Source: Gari tellinella (lineage: Eukaryota; Mollusca; Bivalvia; Cardiida; Psammobiidae). Taken from it: a stretch of DNA of 64,000 bases. The stretch is from assembly GCA_922989275.2 (NCBI GenBank), contig OV277856.1, positions 87,005,038-87,069,037 of the forward strand. Reading direction: 5' to 3'. The notes under the pieces are model-generated. The model ran no database searches and was not told the origin of the DNA. It saw only the letters and a list, made by a program, of their open reading frames with translations. The translations under genes and the position numbers were made by a program. Below, piece after piece: positions 63,990 to 64,000 of the stretch (the stretch's first letter is position 1; the number at the start of each line of letters is the position of its first letter).

Positions 63990-64000
63990 ATGATTAATGT

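Noticed and set aside
1..64000. tRNA or rRNA genes
   Set aside because: I found no cloverleaf with convincing A and B boxes and no rRNA-like conserved stretches.
1..64000. An autonomous piggyBac or other transposase driving T1-T4
   Set aside because: No piggyBac-like coding sequence is visible. The piggyBac link rests only on TTAA plus CCC at the ends.

Overview
The window looks like non-coding, repeat-rich animal DNA, most likely from a bivalve mollusc. This rests on recalled resemblances rather than a search: a SINE tail like those of molluscan V-SINEs, two arrays with ~145-165 bp units that recall bivalve 'pearl'/BIV160 repeats, and TTAA-bounded palindromic elements whose chance translations contain 'DPDQTPR'. 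I found no convincing host protein gene, tRNA, rRNA, CRISPR array or promoter. All open frames are short (135 codons or fewer), and the readable protein homology is decayed transposon: two Tc1-like transposase remnants, one LINE ORF2 remnant and one GIY-YIG endonuclease fragment of Penelope type.

Most of the annotation is small non-autonomous elements, under working names. T1 to T4 are bounded by TTAA and surround a central palindrome (T1 core ..GGATCCTGATCAGACGCCG.., ends TTAACCCCTTCACTGCC; T2 core with GGGCTCCT; T3 ends TTAACCCATTTACGCCC; T4 core AAGCAGGCTGAAAGTAAAGC). M1 (ends TACAGTGGAGAAAACG) and M2 (ends TACAGTAAAACCTCG, pogo/Tigger-like) appear to use TA. D1 ends in CCCTCCCTA-type repeats. 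H1, P1, Q1 and R1 are dispersed repeats of unknown class.

Layout: 0-15 kb holds scattered T1/T2 copies, large one-off hairpins and a run of TTAA elements joined end to end (12.6-13.3 kb). A 1.2 kb Tc1-like element lies at 15.9-17.1 kb, and a pearl-like tandem array at 18.5-20.0 kb. From 21 to 37 kb are more T1-T4, M1 and M2 copies, a Tc1 remnant, a SINE tail and a Penelope-like fragment. A LINE remnant with a ~1 kb insertion spans 39.8-42.1 kb.

The most distinctive locus is at 50.66-54.65 kb: a 4 kb structure bounded by identical 30-bp inverted repeats. It contains four near-identical 351-bp tandem units, each made of a 220-bp and a 131-bp half, plus inverted units joined head to head. A second ~160-bp-unit array with an inverted last unit lies at 56.2-57.2 kb, followed by T1, M1, R1 and T4 copies to the end.

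Two patterns cut across families. Elements with different ends and apparently different target sites carry related palindromic cores. Within single copies, the two arms of the core often share the same departures from consensus. Coordinates of repeat copies were read by eye and are good to about 5-10 bp for intact ends, less for decayed ones.
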